The translations under genes were made by a program, and so were the position numbers. Shown piece by piece: positions 37,400 to 50,766 of a stretch of 64,000 bases of DNA. Where the stretch lies: positions 10,910,519 through 10,974,518 of the forward strand of contig CM041090.1 in the NCBI GenBank assembly GCA_023079485.1, read 5' to 3'. The notes below the pieces were generated by a model. It saw only the letters and a list, made by a program, of their open reading frames with translations. It ran no database searches and was not told the DNA's origin. Origin of the DNA: Archilochus colubris (Eukaryota; Chordata; Aves; Apodiformes; Trochilidae). Every line of letters starts with the position of its first letter. Positions within the stretch are counted from its first letter, which is position 1.

Positions 37400-40300
37400 G
37401 GATTTTGCTGGGAGTCAAGCTGGCAACATCTTGCACCTCAAGCTGGACTTAAGAAGGGCCTCAATTTCTACACCATCACATCCCAGAAGGTGAGATAAGC
37501 ACCTGGCATTTTACCACTGCAGTTTGCTAGAACGACTGATAACGTGTGAATACTGACACTATTTTGTTGATAGGATTTCAGGCTCCAGCACAGGTTTGTT
37601 TTGTTGCATTAATTGGTGTGTCTCCCAGTTTTAGAACTTGCCTCTCCTTCCAGATACACAAGGGGAAGAAACTCTAAAAGGCCATTAGAAAACTACCACA
37701 ATGCAATGGCTTCAATATTATTCAGAAGTGGCTGATTGAAAAGTTAAGTGTAAAAAGATACTAACACAGACTCCTAGCTGCAGCAGCAATGGTGAGCTTC
37801 AAACCATGTCAAACTCAGTGAAAGTTTGGTGTCTGCATTTGGACAGAAATAGGACTGTGAAACTCAAGAGAACGAGTCAGGTTAATTAAGCAGTAAAAAT
37901 ATAGCAAAGGAACAATTTTATTTCTCTTTTATTAAACTTCACAGGCAGCTTTGCTACTGTGAATTTTTACTGAATTCACAAAGTTTGCATCTTGTCTTAT
38001 TTTAGGATTGCATGCATCTGTGTTTTAAGAGCATTTAGTCCTTTTAAAACTTACTTTTGCAAGACTATGCAGTTACTTGAGTTTTCAAACGCTTCCAATA
38101 CTGAATATTTCCAGGTTATTGATGCTGACATCTCTTATTGCTTGCTCCTAAAGCAAGATCTTAAAAACTGACTAGTTTTTACCATACAATGGAAAGCTGT
38201 GCCTTTTCAGTAGTTACCTGTTGTAACTGAAATCCCCAATTTTTGCAAGCTTCAGCTAGCACTCAGCATGACAGATTCTGAAGCCACATGCTACCCCATC
38301 ATCTTTCTCTGTGTCTCCTGGACTCCTTCTCTGCATAAGCCTGCACAAGAGTATGGTCTTCAGTCAATTCAGACACATCACTGAACAGCAAGAGCACATA
38401 TCTAGGCCCACAGCAGGGTGGTTAATTAACTGCACAAGGAACAGAGCTTGCTCTAGAGCCATCTTTTACACATATACAGAGAATACAGCTGACACTCAAG
38501 GAAAAATGCAGTAAGTTTTGCATGCTTCACTTCCTCATAAAAAAATACTAATTGAAAAACAAACAAACAAGAAAAAACAAACCAGCAAAACCACCCAAGT
38601 TAAACAGAAGCTCTAGACTAGACTTAACTAAGAAAGATCTTGTCTCAAACCCTGATGCTGGAACCCTCAAGTTTAAGACTCTTTTCAGAAAGGAATAAGA
38701 CCTTGCAGATGGACAGATGAAAACATTTAGCTCCTTGTCATACTGCCTGCTCAAATCTACTGAGTTAATAATGGCTGGATGCACAAGAGAAAAGCAAGGG
38801 TTGCTTAATTTCACATTAAGCATAAGCACACAAACATTAATGTGAAGGTAATTCTTACCTTCACATTAAGGTAAGAAAAAATGTTTGCATCCAGTACCAC
38901 CCCTTTTGGTATTATCCAGCAGGTCTGCAGCTGTAATCCACCAGAGCTACAGCATTATTAATAGCCTGGAAGAGCCTTCAGAAGAAAACAGGGCTTTCAA
39001 AACATCTTCCTAAAAGACTGCAATGGAGGGAGTTTTTCAGTCCAGGAAAATAAATTGTCAAATATGAGAGCAAACATACTGAGACTGATGGCACATATAT
39101 TGAGTTCAGACAGGGATACTAAATAATAAAACAACTGTTACACTTCTATTCAAATAATCCAGGCCCAGACCATCAATTCCTTTTGGGACACTGGTATCAC
39201 TCTGTATGTATGAAGTACGTATGTGCTTTGAGCAGGAGGCTGGACAGCCTCTGGAGTCCCTTTGTAACTACAGTTTTACCATACCCCACCAAAATACCAG
39301 TGACAGCATCAGCCTTGAAGACACACTACAGAAACAACACTTGCATTACCTGCTTTTGAGAGGATACCATGCCTGAATGTCTCCATCTTTTTCACTTTCC
39401 TGTGGCACAACAACTGTATCACTGAGCATAACTCACATCTGAGAAGCATCCTGAAGGAGTCTGTGTCTGCAGAGCTGAGCTATGTGCTCTACTAACAGTG
39501 CACTTTGAGGAAGGCAGACAAATGTAAAGTAGGGTCAAGGAATGTTTCCTACTTCTTCCATGAAAAGGAACCTTCCTCTGCCTTCAGTGTTTCCCACTCT
39601 TTAGACTCTAAGGATCTGGCTGACCACAGAAAGTGACCATTTTCTTGGAGTTTCTTTTTCATTGGAGTGGTTGGCAAGGGAAGTAACAGCTTTTATTTGT
39701 TCTCTGTTACATTTCTCTTTGTCATGTGCAATTGTTTTCTGGCTCACCTGGCTGCTGGTTTCTCCAGAAACAACCTGACTGAATCAACACACCAGTGAAA
39801 AATCACTGAACAGCATATTAAGGTTTCACAGATGTCTTTCCTCTTAAGACATCCTCACCCAATCACCCTGTCATAATAGAAAGCAATTTTGATAGGAGAT
39901 GATCAGAGCAGCAAGGACAGAAATCAGAGGCTGCTCTGCTTTGAAAAAGAGCAGAAAACTTCTTATAAATGTCTGCTCCAAATAGCACTTTTTAAAATTC
40001 ACACCTATGCCAAACTCAATCAGATCTTTTTTATTCATATGTTTTAGCATTCTTTGAGTTTCTTCATAATTTTTTTCAACAATCAAGTGGTAAATGTCTT
40101 AATCAAGAGTAAACGATGTGTATTAATCCAAAATACAGATGCCCTACAGCATTAGGTTGGCTACCCCCTAGAATTTATTCATTTTCCAAGTGATTTTGTG
40201 CATGTCATACTGCCAGCTTTCTGTAACACACTTTTCTGAGTCTTTTTACAGCTATTCTTTGAATGAGTGTAGAAAAGTTGTCTTCCACAATAGCCTGATC

Positions 40301-42406
40301 CCTACATACATTTTAAGTCTGAAATTAAAAAAAAAAAAGCACACCACTACACCCAAAAAAACCTCAAAAAAATAATTTTACCATTTTCTAATTGATGTTG
40401 AGCCAACTTTGTATAACTTAAAAGGAAAAAAAATTGTTTCTATTCCAATTCATTCATAAAAAGAAAAACAACAAACCTCAGCACTTTTTAACCAAGCTCC
40501 AAGTACAGGACAAGTTCTCACTATAGCTGTGACTGTGTAAGATCACTGAGTATCCAAGCAGCTGTGGAAAATTCACATCCTTTTTGGGAGAATGTGGAGA
40601 TTTCCTCTTTTTTCATGATCAGGCCACAGGACTGAGGACACTCAAAACTGGACTATCACTGGTGTTTGATTTTCTGTTGCTCATGAATAGCTTTATTCAA
40701 TATCAGAGATAAACAAACAATATTTGATGAAATTTCAAAGATACTTTGTTGTTCTCTGCTTGATTCTAGAGTACATGATCTACATCGAAATACTCAGGGC
40801 TTGCAATGTAAATAATCAGGAACAATTTAAAGTCTCCAACTAATTCAGTTTTAGGAAATTTCAATAAAAATCCTAATGTAATGCCTTTAGGTTCATCTCT
40901 ACTGTCAAAAAAGTTTTAAAAAAAATCTTCTCAGCTACTCTTCCTACATACAGCTCAAGTTGTTTGAGTTCAGTTCTTCAAAGAACACTAATGAATCACT
41001 TCAGATTTCTTTTTGTGCTTCATCTTCACACTTCTTGTGTTAGGTTATACTGAAAACACAATGAATGGTGTCAAAATACAAAGCTGTACCAGAAATTTTC
41101 CATGTGCATCTCTAACAGTCTCCCATCCTCTGTACTTAAAACCCAGTCATTCATGTGTACTGTCCTGTTCCAGTGGGAAAAGCAAGACAGACACTGCCTT
41201 CTGTTCTGCCAGTCAGGAGCTGCAGGTATTCATGAATCCCTGAAACAGGAGCAGGTGAAGACTGGGTTCAAAGCTGTGGTTACCCAGCTGTTTATTCTAT
41301 GATAAATTCAGGCAGCTGTCAAATGAAAGATGCTTCACCCTTCCTTGGTTTCAGCCCTTCCTTTTGGCTACTTCCCTTATGCCAAAAGCTACATATATTC
41401 CACTGCACAGAAGCCAAGTGAGCAAATTGGATCATGCTCAAAAATCAGCACATTTCAGTCTTCAGCCAGACTTTTTTTGACTCTGGTTATTGTACAGCAA
41501 CATGAGCACCAATTCTGGCACAAGAGAGACACAGAAGTCAGCAGTTAGAGCAGGCAGGAAGGCAGGTCACTACTTTCAGAGCAGCAGCTTAATTTAAAGC
41601 TTTATCAAGGTGGCCATTTAATCACAACCTGCCAAACCTCAAGATACAGGATCCTGTTATTAGACACTGCTAAAGGAAAATTTAACTTTACAGAAATTCA
41701 GACAACTAACTTTTAAAGTATTAGGTGGGAAGGGAGGGGGAAAGGGCTCTATTTGCACTGATTTACTGGCTCTCCCAGCCAGTCCAAGAGAACACAGACA
41801 CACTATCCTGTACATAGAATTTTAATTAAAAAATGAACAAACAAAAGACATCCACCTGAATGCCTCAGACTAGGGTTAAATTTATGTCCACAACCCACTT
41901 CTCCTCTCAAACAGACGTTTATAAGAGATTATTAGACCAGTTAGTCAAACCTTGTCTTTTCAAGGAACAGACTGAAACTCGGGAGGTCTTAGAATATTTA
42001 ATATGGTTTGAGGCATGTAACTCAGAGAAGCCCTAAGTACTGTAAGTGGTAAGATAAAAGTTCTGTCTCAGCATTTTCTAGTCTTAATCAGCACACTGCC
42101 TGAGCAGATCACTAATATATAAAAGGCAAATAAAGTATGTAATGACATTTTGGAGACATCTGACCCACTAAAATATTTTTTGAAAGCTCAGCCTCAAAAT
42201 TACTCTGTGTGTGTCAGTTAAGTGTGTCTCCTGCTAACTCAGGAGAGGTCAGAAGGGAAGCTATTGGCTAAATACCTTAATACTCACATTGTTTAAAAAA
42301 AAAAAACATTGATCAATAGAGAAATTATGTAATCTAGCAAAACAGTCACCATTTAAAAACATAAAGAAGTGAGCAGTGAAGGTGAAGAAAACCACCTGCA
42401 AGCCAA
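37400..42406. other. Intronic sequence with a 33-bp palindrome
   Basis: About 5 kb of AT-rich intron. It contains a 15-bp perfect inverted repeat with a 3-nt centre at 38837-38869. No gene is recognised. Confidence 0.5.
38837..38869. repeat. 33-bp palindrome
   Basis: The left arm TTAATGTGAAGGTAA, centre TTC, and right arm TTACCTTCACATTAA match perfectly. Extra copies of TTCACATTAAG (near 38809) and AGGTAAG (38869-38875) flank it. Confidence 0.95.
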
Positions 42407-42719
42407 GTGTATGGGATGGAATATTCTTTTTGGTCAATTCTGGCATCTATCTTGTCTGTTCCTCCCCAAAGGAGGCTGCAGGTGGGACCTCTTTATTCCT
42501 TCTGGAGGGTAAAATGTTCCTCAGAGCTGAGCAGTGCCCTTGGCTCTGCACACCAGTCTCTAGCAGTAACTATAAACATCGAGTGTTATCAGTCCTAGGA
42601 GCAGACACTGACTGAGGAACTTGCTGTTAATTTCAGCAAGTGCTGCTACTTACAAGAGACTGAGCTGAAAGCAAAAGTACAAGACAGAAAATCACCTTTA
42701 TCCTGGCCCAAACCAGGCA
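42407..42719 (-). mobile_element. Truncated ERV LTR fragment, inverted copy of the 34267 LTR
   Basis: Reverse complement of the first 315 bp of the LTR at 34267. It starts TGCCTGGTTTGGGCC at 42719 and stops matching after CCCATACAC at 42407. By eye only about seven differences separate the two over this length. The 3' part and any target duplication are missing. Confidence 0.93.
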
Positions 42720-45700
42720 CTAATAACCATTTACTGTGACACACAGATAACATTTTACTGAGGAAGTCTTGAGTATCAAGAATCACAACTACGTAACTTT
42801 CTGATTCACCTCACCTGACCCTGAAGGGAGTTTACTTGAGAAAGAAGAAATGTCTATCACAACTCATAGGCTTTCTCCCTGCTAGCTTTCAAAAGTCTAC
42901 TGTAAGGCACTTCAGAATCTTTCACTATTAAAGAAAAAAAGAGAACAAAAATTCTTTTCCATATAATATATCAGTTGCATGGAAATGGGGTAATTAGGTC
43001 ACAGGAGTTTAAATGGAAGTCTAATCTTCCTGTAAACTTCTGTAACCAGTGGAGTGAGGGCTGGGCCCTCGCAGGGCAGAATGGTAAGAATTAGGTTCCC
43101 TTTTCCCAGTTGCCTCCTGGGAAACATTCTCTCTCCAACTCTCTTATTCCTGTATTTACTCACACATCATTCCAGCAAAATCTCTGTCAGAATTCTGCAC
43201 TTGACACTGCCTAAATCTACCTGTTATGTTACAATGAGGGGGGGGTGAAATTGAGAGACACCTTGACACATGGATACCAGTTTTCACACTGAGCACGAAG
43301 GAGGAAAATGCCAGCTCAGAGAATAATGAACCTAATAAAAAACTACACCAAAAAAACCTTTCTGGCCCCCACCACCATTACCTATCTTCCCAACTTTCCA
43401 TGAGGTATCTGCAGTGCAACAAGGGATAAGCTTTTTGGAGTTTCTGAAAGTCAGAACAAGTATTTTAAAAGTTAACAGAAACTATTATAATACTGAAACT
43501 GACTGTATACATAGTGCTCACAAATAGTAGAAATCAAAACTACTTGAGCCACATTTGAAGCAAATGTATACCACATTATATAATTTCAGTGAATACCTAT
43601 GCTTCCCAAGGATGAAAACTATTTTCTCCCTACAACATCTCTACAGAAAAGACAGCAGAGGCATTTTGTGAAACCACAAAAGCATCCTTTAAACCTTAAC
43701 ACTTCTCCCTTTAAGCTCTTCAAGCCTATCATAGTCTCCACAAAAAAATAAGAAAAAAACTCACAGTGATTAGAGCAATAAAGGCAGATAACATTTATTC
43801 AGAGTAGTCAAATGCTAAAATGTTTTATAAAAATTGTACATGCATTTGGCCTTCTCGACTGCACCATTCCAGAATGCACTATGAGGGTGTAACACAAACC
43901 AAAGGTTGGAAAATACCACCTAATGCTGACTGCCCTACGTCAGTGTTGTTCTTGGCACAGCACCATTAAATAAGATAATTTTATTAGTAAAAATATTTTA
44001 GCCCATAGCTGTACTGCATTCAGTAACTCACAATCTCAGGAAGTGGCTTGATTTCAAATCAAGTACCAGGCAGCAGAGAACAAACAGCAAAGACAAGTTT
44101 TTGCCTTTATTATACACACTTCCTCCCTTCTTTCCAAAAATCAACCCAGTTTTCAGAAAAGCTGTGGACCAAACAGCTCCAATAGCAACTTAATATCTGT
44201 AAGACTTAAAAGCAGATCTTTGGATTTGATCCCCCTTCTAACCCTGATACACTTAGAATAAATCAAAATGCTGCTTCTCTGGCTCTGAAGTAGTTCCACA
44301 GAGCAGAATGGGCCATTTGGATCTGTTTTCACTTAAAAAAAAATAATTAGTAAAATTAATCCCTTTCCCCAGCCTCTATGACTTTAAGGGTGCTATACAC
44401 AGAACACCCTGAATCCCAGTCATCACAATCTGATGTTTTGCCCACCTTTCCTCCAAGTACAAGAGGAAAAAGGGAAGAGCAGGCCTTGGAGTAACTACAG
44501 ATGTGTGAGGTTATCCAGCAAGTCAAGACATGCAATAACCAACTCTCAGCATCACTATTTTCATGGAAATACTGCAGTTTAATTGCCTATTTTTTATCTA
44601 TAGTGTTGATTTTCAAGAAGAGCAGGCTGTTTTGAAGGTATTCCTAGGCTTGTAGGAAGATGGAAGCCCATGTAACTGGGCTCAATTAAAAAAAGCTCTC
44701 TAGCTCCATGAACTCAAAAATTCAAATTTGGCCCAGAAAAATCAGTGCTAAAGGAAAGGCAGGAAGGAGGAACGTGTGAAGGTTTTGTTTTGTTTTTTTA
44801 AAATGATGTAATGAAATGGTAATTTGCATTTCCTAAATGATGTTACTCCAGTGCTGACACAGTTACACAAAAATGAAGTGCAGAAACTGACAGTGAGAGG
44901 TCTAGGTCTAGAGAAGAGCAGGAAATCCAAGTTTATATGTCAATATTGGTTTAATTGTCATTTAGGCATTACAAAAGGTCTGAGAAAGCTTAGCAATATT
45001 GCAGTAATATGCAAATTATTGTGCCATCAGCTTTCTAAAGGAGTCTGAGGTAAAAGAGGCAGCAGGGAGAGATATGTGCACTCTTGCCTATCAACAGTCA
45101 TCTGTGCAGAAATCACAATTTGCTTCAGCCAGTACATCTTGAGAATATGGAAAATAACAAGATGTCATTATATTCACATTTTCACAGAATATTTGGATGC
45201 AAATTAAATAAATATCAAAGATTTAAATAGTAAGCTTGTGAAGATTTCTCAGACTAATATTCATCTGCTAAAGAGGTGCTGTTCTCACTGATCAGAGGGT
45301 TCAAAAGGGTCCCACAATTTCAAGACAGAGTTAACTTACTCCTCCTTAGGTCCAGACAGACCAGTGTCTTTTTGACAGGAAAAATGAGTGACTACTGCAA
45401 AATGCTTAAGAAAGGAACCTACAGATAGTCAATTATGGGAAGATACAGAACTAAGTGTACCACTACAGTGCTTTATTATTAAAACCAAACTCCAGGAAGG
45501 TACAAAATTGTTTTTCATGTATTTTAAGACTGCTTTATAAAAAGCTGGCATAAATGGATGCTTGCAGTTACATGGAATTTAGCCTGTCTTTATGATTCAT
45601 GTAAAGTTTAGTTTAAAAAGATAGGTGCTCAGGAATAGGTACAGTTCCAGATAAACAACTGGAACTTAAGTACCACCTGCTTCAAGTTATTACCAGGCAT

Positions 45701-47394
45701 TCAGATGGCAGATCTGCACACCCCCTCCATTACTGACAGAGTAACTGGAACTTTTAACTGCCCTTGATGCATCCTGGGGAAAGAAGTGATTAGAAATTCC
45801 AGATAAAACTGGCAGGAGAGAGAGGTGACCGTGTTCATGCTTTATTTCCAGCTCTTGAGCCCTCAAGTTCTCATTCATTAGGTGTACCTGTAACACACAG
45901 GCATATTTTGCTTATCTTCTTAAGGAACAGCATGTCAAAGTGCTCTTTACCACCTGTTAACTGGTAACCAGTTTCCCCCCTCCTGGTCTCCAGCTTTCTT
46001 GCACTTTCTCTCCTCTTACCAAACCCCTGCCTTTCATCTTTACAGAATATGATGGAAGATGTTTCAGGTACAGTTTCCTGGGAATGTGTTCAAAAAGCCT
46101 CCATCACTATGGATGAGAAGCATTCAAGAAAAGTCTCACAGGATGATTTTATGCATATTCCCAATCTTTTCATTACTCAGTTATGGTACCTGTAATAAAT
46201 ACAGTACCATTAATGCTCACACCTATCCCTGCCAGTTTTTAAAGACTTAAATAACACGATTCCTTTCAGTCTAAACCATGTTTACATTTATTCAACTATA
46301 GAGAATAATAATTGCAGTACCATTGTTAAAATCCCCCCCCAAAATCTCCTCTCCCATTACTTCCTGTCTAGTGGAAAGGTTAAAAGAAGCCTCACCTTGA
46401 GCATTCAGGATGTAGAATAACCTCAAGTATCTCAATTTGATATATATACATGAAAAATCACTAGATTTGCTTATTCATAACAGAGATGAGCTTCCTTTAA
46501 TAGTGTGCATTTTTTTTCTGATTATATTCCACAGTTTCACTACCCTTTGTAGTAAAGGATGTTAAACCTTTTACCTCACAAAAATAAAAAAAACCACATA
46601 TAACCCTATACTAACAACTACTTTTGAGTACTTTTTCCTTCAAGTGTACCTTCAGAAAGCAAAGCAACAAGAGGATCCACTTTGTTTTTTCCATACAAAC
46701 ACATAAGAATAAAAGTCTGGTTTTCACAAAACTATTCTCGAATATTCAGTTAATTTCTCTGCAACTACAGTAAGAAACATTTTCATTTTGTTTTAAAATG
46801 TAGGGTAAAAAGCCATGCAATTTCTTCAGTATAGGCTTAGTACCATCACATTTTCACCCCAAGGTCAAAAGACTCTCCCTATAAGCACTCTTCCACATTT
46901 AAGACAGAATGTTGCTCCAACTTTTCCAAGAAACTGTGGCAAGGACAGATGTAGAAATTCCTCTCTATTTGATATGATATTGATTAAAAAAATGTTTGCT
47001 GCCCACTTCTTTCATTACATTTCTTTAGTCAAGAAAATATGACCTCTTCCTTGTCAGTGGAAAAAAAGTATTGCTATGATACATATCTGAGTGATGATCT
47101 ATCTGCAAGATGATATCATAATTTTTTCATTAACTATGGAGGGAAAGAAGCAGAAAAGATGTTACTTCAAGATTATCTACAGCCTGATCCTTTATGTTAG
47201 CCCTGCTCTACCTCAATCTTTCACTAGTGTCACTGGTAATAATGTCCATCCCACCTGCACAAAAAAAAAATAAAATTAAGTACAGACTGGTAAACCACAT
47301 CATGGCAAAAGTCAAGGATACATTATTTTGTTTTTTATTGTAAGGAGTATATTTAACCCAGGTAAAAGTTGAATGGTGATAGGTAATTGTGAGT
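42720..47394. other. Intronic sequence, no gene seen
   Basis: About 4.7 kb of AT-rich sequence without recognisable exons or transposons. Confidence 0.45.
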
Positions 47395-47652
47395 AAGAGT
47401 CTACAGAACAAGAGGTTCAAAACAAATGGCACAAACTTGAAGTTCCCCCTAAACATGAGTAGGAACTTTGTTACTTGGAGGGTAGCTGGAGCAAGCTGCC
47501 CAGAGGTGGTGGAATCTGTGTCTCTGATGACATTAAAACCCTGTCTGGATGCCCTCCTGTGCAACCTGCTCCGAATCTGCCCTGGCAGGGGGGTCAGACT
47601 AGATGATCTCTAGAGGTCTCTTCCAACCTTCCTACCCTTCTGTGTTTCTGTG
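47395..47652 (+). repeat. Older CR1-type LINE 3' fragment
   Basis: A diverged plus-strand copy: GCTGCCCAGAGGTGGTGGAA, then CTAGATGATCTCTAGAGGTC, and the terminus TGTGTTTCTGTGAAACTCTG. It belongs to a different subfamily from the copies at 16191, 18834 and 59681. Confidence 0.85.
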
Positions 47653-50600
47653 AAACTCTGTGTGGCAAAGGAAGACACTATGGCAGAATATAAAGTGAAG
47701 GAAAGAATGCCAAGACCATGATTTTCTTACAAAAATGTGAAAAAATAAGAAAAAACAGTGCTACACAGCAACAGAATTAATTCGTATTTACAACACATGC
47801 TTAAATTTGGCAATTAAAGGTGTTTTTGCAAAAAATTATTTTTGACTTCTTTTTATTGAAGTGAGGGAAGGAGGAATCCAGTTTCAAAACCAGTGCATTC
47901 AAGATTCCCTAACTGTAGCAGTCACATTTATAGATGAGAAAGAAGACTGCTGCACCAAATCCACCTTATTGTCCCAGATCAGAAAATCAGGTAAGCAGTT
48001 TAGAACACCATGGGAATAACAAAAAGAATAGAAGAGGAAAATAACTGCTCGAAGGATTCGTATTTACTGCCCTTTAAATGCAAATTATCTTCAAGAAAGA
48101 TCTTTCTCTTCTTGAAGTTTTTTTTTCAGATGATAAAGCAGTAAATATACACAAGCTCCATCATCTCTCACCAAACAAATCAAAGCATTTACTTCACTCC
48201 TTTCACATTTTTAAACAAGCATATGAACACAGGACATAACCTTATGCTGTAACAGTTTAACCCTGCAGCATCAGCTAACACATTTCTTCAGGTTTAAGCC
48301 TACATGCTGCACAGTCTACTTACTTCCTTTTCCTACTTTGCTTCCTTTTTCTACTTTCAGGAAATGGTTAAGTCCTAAAACAGCTAAAAGCTTTTAGCTA
48401 ACCTACCACTGATGTGGTCCTGGCACAATTCTTTGCTCTCTTATTTAATGAAGATGCACGAAAAAGAGCTGACATAGTTGTTCAGAAGACAGAAATATTT
48501 CAGTATGCTGCCTAACACCATGGTCTGCCAAGCAGGGACACCAAACAGGCTCCAACTTCAGTTTTTACACAACATTAAAAGCTTATCAAACAGTAACAAT
48601 TATGCCTCCCATAACTGTCCATACCAGTTAGGCACACAAAGTACTGTTTACCTGGCTCTAAACAAGAACAAAGATAACACATGTTAGGAAATACACAGCA
48701 CATTGCAAAACATTTATTTACTATGCCAAACTGCACGTTTCCCCATGCTGTATGAAAATCAGGATATTCTCTCCCTAAAGCAATTGATAGTAATATTTTA
48801 TTCTAAAGAGAAATGGAAGTGAGAACAGGAAAAATGGCTTTGTTGTAGCCTTTAAAATGCTTTGTATTAAAAACTTTGTATTGCTAGCAACAGATGTCTG
48901 TACAACATAGTCCTAAAAGCAAGATGAAGTGAGCATTTCTCTGCACTAAGATTTGTGGGATTTTTTCCTGGAACTCACGTTTGCCATGACCATGGCATTT
49001 TAGCAGCACTGTCATCAGGGACACTGCAGCTATGTAGTCCAGTGGTAGACATAACAAGGTATTTAAAATTCAACAGAATCAAACAAAAGTTTATAGTTCA
49101 ACTGATAATCAAACCCATAAAAATATAAAGAAGGAAACCAGACTGGTTTGTTTTTTATACTGATTGTATTAACTGTGCAGTTGACATTAAATCAGAAACT
49201 TATTTTTCAAAGTCTTTTAGAAACTTAGCATATGTTCATTCCAAGAAAAAGGGCACTTTAGTACTTTGAGCTGTAATTTTCAGCAGAAAAGATACAGCTG
49301 TGTTTCTGATTCAGGGTAATTTAAAGTACATCTTAGTATATACCACTCTATAACAAACTTTAGAGGAGTTCAGAATCCAAGTTTGAACAGAGAGTAAGCT
49401 ACACCTACTTTTCTTAACTTCCACTTGCTATCTCACTGCCTGTCCCTTCTGATCTGGTAATCAATGTGATTTGCTTTGTTGGATCACAGCAAGCTCATTT
49501 TGAAATCACCACGGGCATTTAGAGTTTACCAGTACCCTGAAGCTGCTTGCTGTGAGACAGAGCCACATGCAGAGGCTCATGCTGGTTTTAGAGAATACAT
49601 AATATTCAAGAGAGGGATGTCATCCCATCAGCAAAACCTCAGTTTTTGTTGGTTGAGTACTCTCATTAAAAAAAATAATTTTCTTTATGATGTTTACATG
49701 TTCCTTCATAGACTCACTGTTTTGTTGCTAAAAATACTATTTTTTTTTTTAGTAAATAAAATTTCAAGATAAATATTAAGCATTGCTCATTTCCTTAGGA
49801 AATGTAATTCTCAAAAAAATCCAGATGCAGATAATAACAGATGAATGCAGGTATCTACATGTGACACTGATGTATAACTATTATTATCAATGCACACATC
49901 TTAAAGTGTTTCCCCTTTTCAAAGATGTTCTGTATTGACTCCATTGTTTCCACTATTGAACCACTGGCAATACAATTAAGTAATACTTCAATCAGTTTTT
50001 TAGGGCGTTGTGTATGTAGTTTTTTGTGTGTTGCCATCTTGGTTTAAAAAAAAGAAAAAAAGGAAAAAAAAAAAAGCAAGAAAACAAGCTTTGTAGATCT
50101 CTCAATGTTAATTGCTTTTCTACTACTTATCCACAATATGGATCTTCAAGTTCCACACTTCTTAGTAAGCATTTAGTTGCAACTATTACTCATACTTTAG
50201 AGCTGTCAGAATTCATACCAAATGGAAAATTGTGGTATAATTTATCACTTAACACACAAGTAATTCTCTATTAGGTACACACAGTTGACATTAATGTAAT
50301 TGCTATAGACATGAATAAAAATTCCAGCATACTCATCCAAATGTACAGTGCAGGCCAACTAAGACAATCTCTAAACATTTGCCTGAATCAGAATGGTCTG
50401 GTTTAGAGTAAGTTTCAAAAAAAATAACAAAGGGAGTGACAAAATTAAGTCATTTTCCCAGTTTCCTTAATATAAAACATCAGTTTCAAGACACAAGAAA
50501 ATTGCTAGAGCTTCCACTGCTTACACTAGCTGCTTGTTTGATAAACTTGCAATAACTCAGCCCATCTTTTGTTCAGAAAAACCCAAACTGTCTGGATGCT

Positions 50601-50700
50601 GCACTTAGTTTTACCCTTAAAAATGCAGGAGCTCTCTTGGAAGCTGGGAAAAGGGACATCTTTAGAACAGGGTATTCAAAATACTTCTCTGTTTCCCTAC
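47653..50700. other. Intronic sequence downstream of PHF21A exon 3
   Basis: AT-rich. Poly-A-rich patches lie at 50045-50078. No exon is recognised. Confidence 0.5.
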
Positions 50701-50766
50701 CTGTTTCTCACTCAGAGCTGTAATTTTGGCTTGAAGTTCATGAAGCTGTTTCTTCAAATCAGCGTT
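50701..50766 (-). CDS. PHF21A: PHF21A coding exon 3 (66 nt), residues 30-51
   Basis: On the minus strand, acceptor CTAATCAG is followed by 22 codons starting NADLKKQLHELQ and ending TALSEKQ, then the donor CAG|GTAGGG. These match PHF21A residues 30-51. The leucine and isoleucine spacing (L..QL..L...I..L) fits a coiled coil, consistent with the family's N-terminal dimerisation or partner-binding helix. The exon is phase 0 at both ends. The next family exon, expected to begin with Lys-Arg-Val-Val, was not found anywhere downstream (positions 1-50700). A C/A-rich intronic stretch lies just upstream of the acceptor on the transcript (50834-50953). Confidence 0.95.

Larger units (their letters stand above)
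1..50700 (-). other. PHF21A: Very large PHF21A intron (3' side open)
   Basis: Everything downstream of coding exon 3 on the minus strand. I looked for the next expected coding segment (Lys-Arg-Val-Val-Glu-Gln onward, then a Gln-rich region) and found no match, so this is read as one intron of at least 50.7 kb. It holds most of the repeats listed below. The reading would change if an exon were missed by eye. Confidence 0.55.

Noticed and set aside
47208..47564. 118-codon minus-strand frame
   Set aside because: Spans AT-rich intron and the antisense of an old CR1 tail; no family resemblance or splice support.
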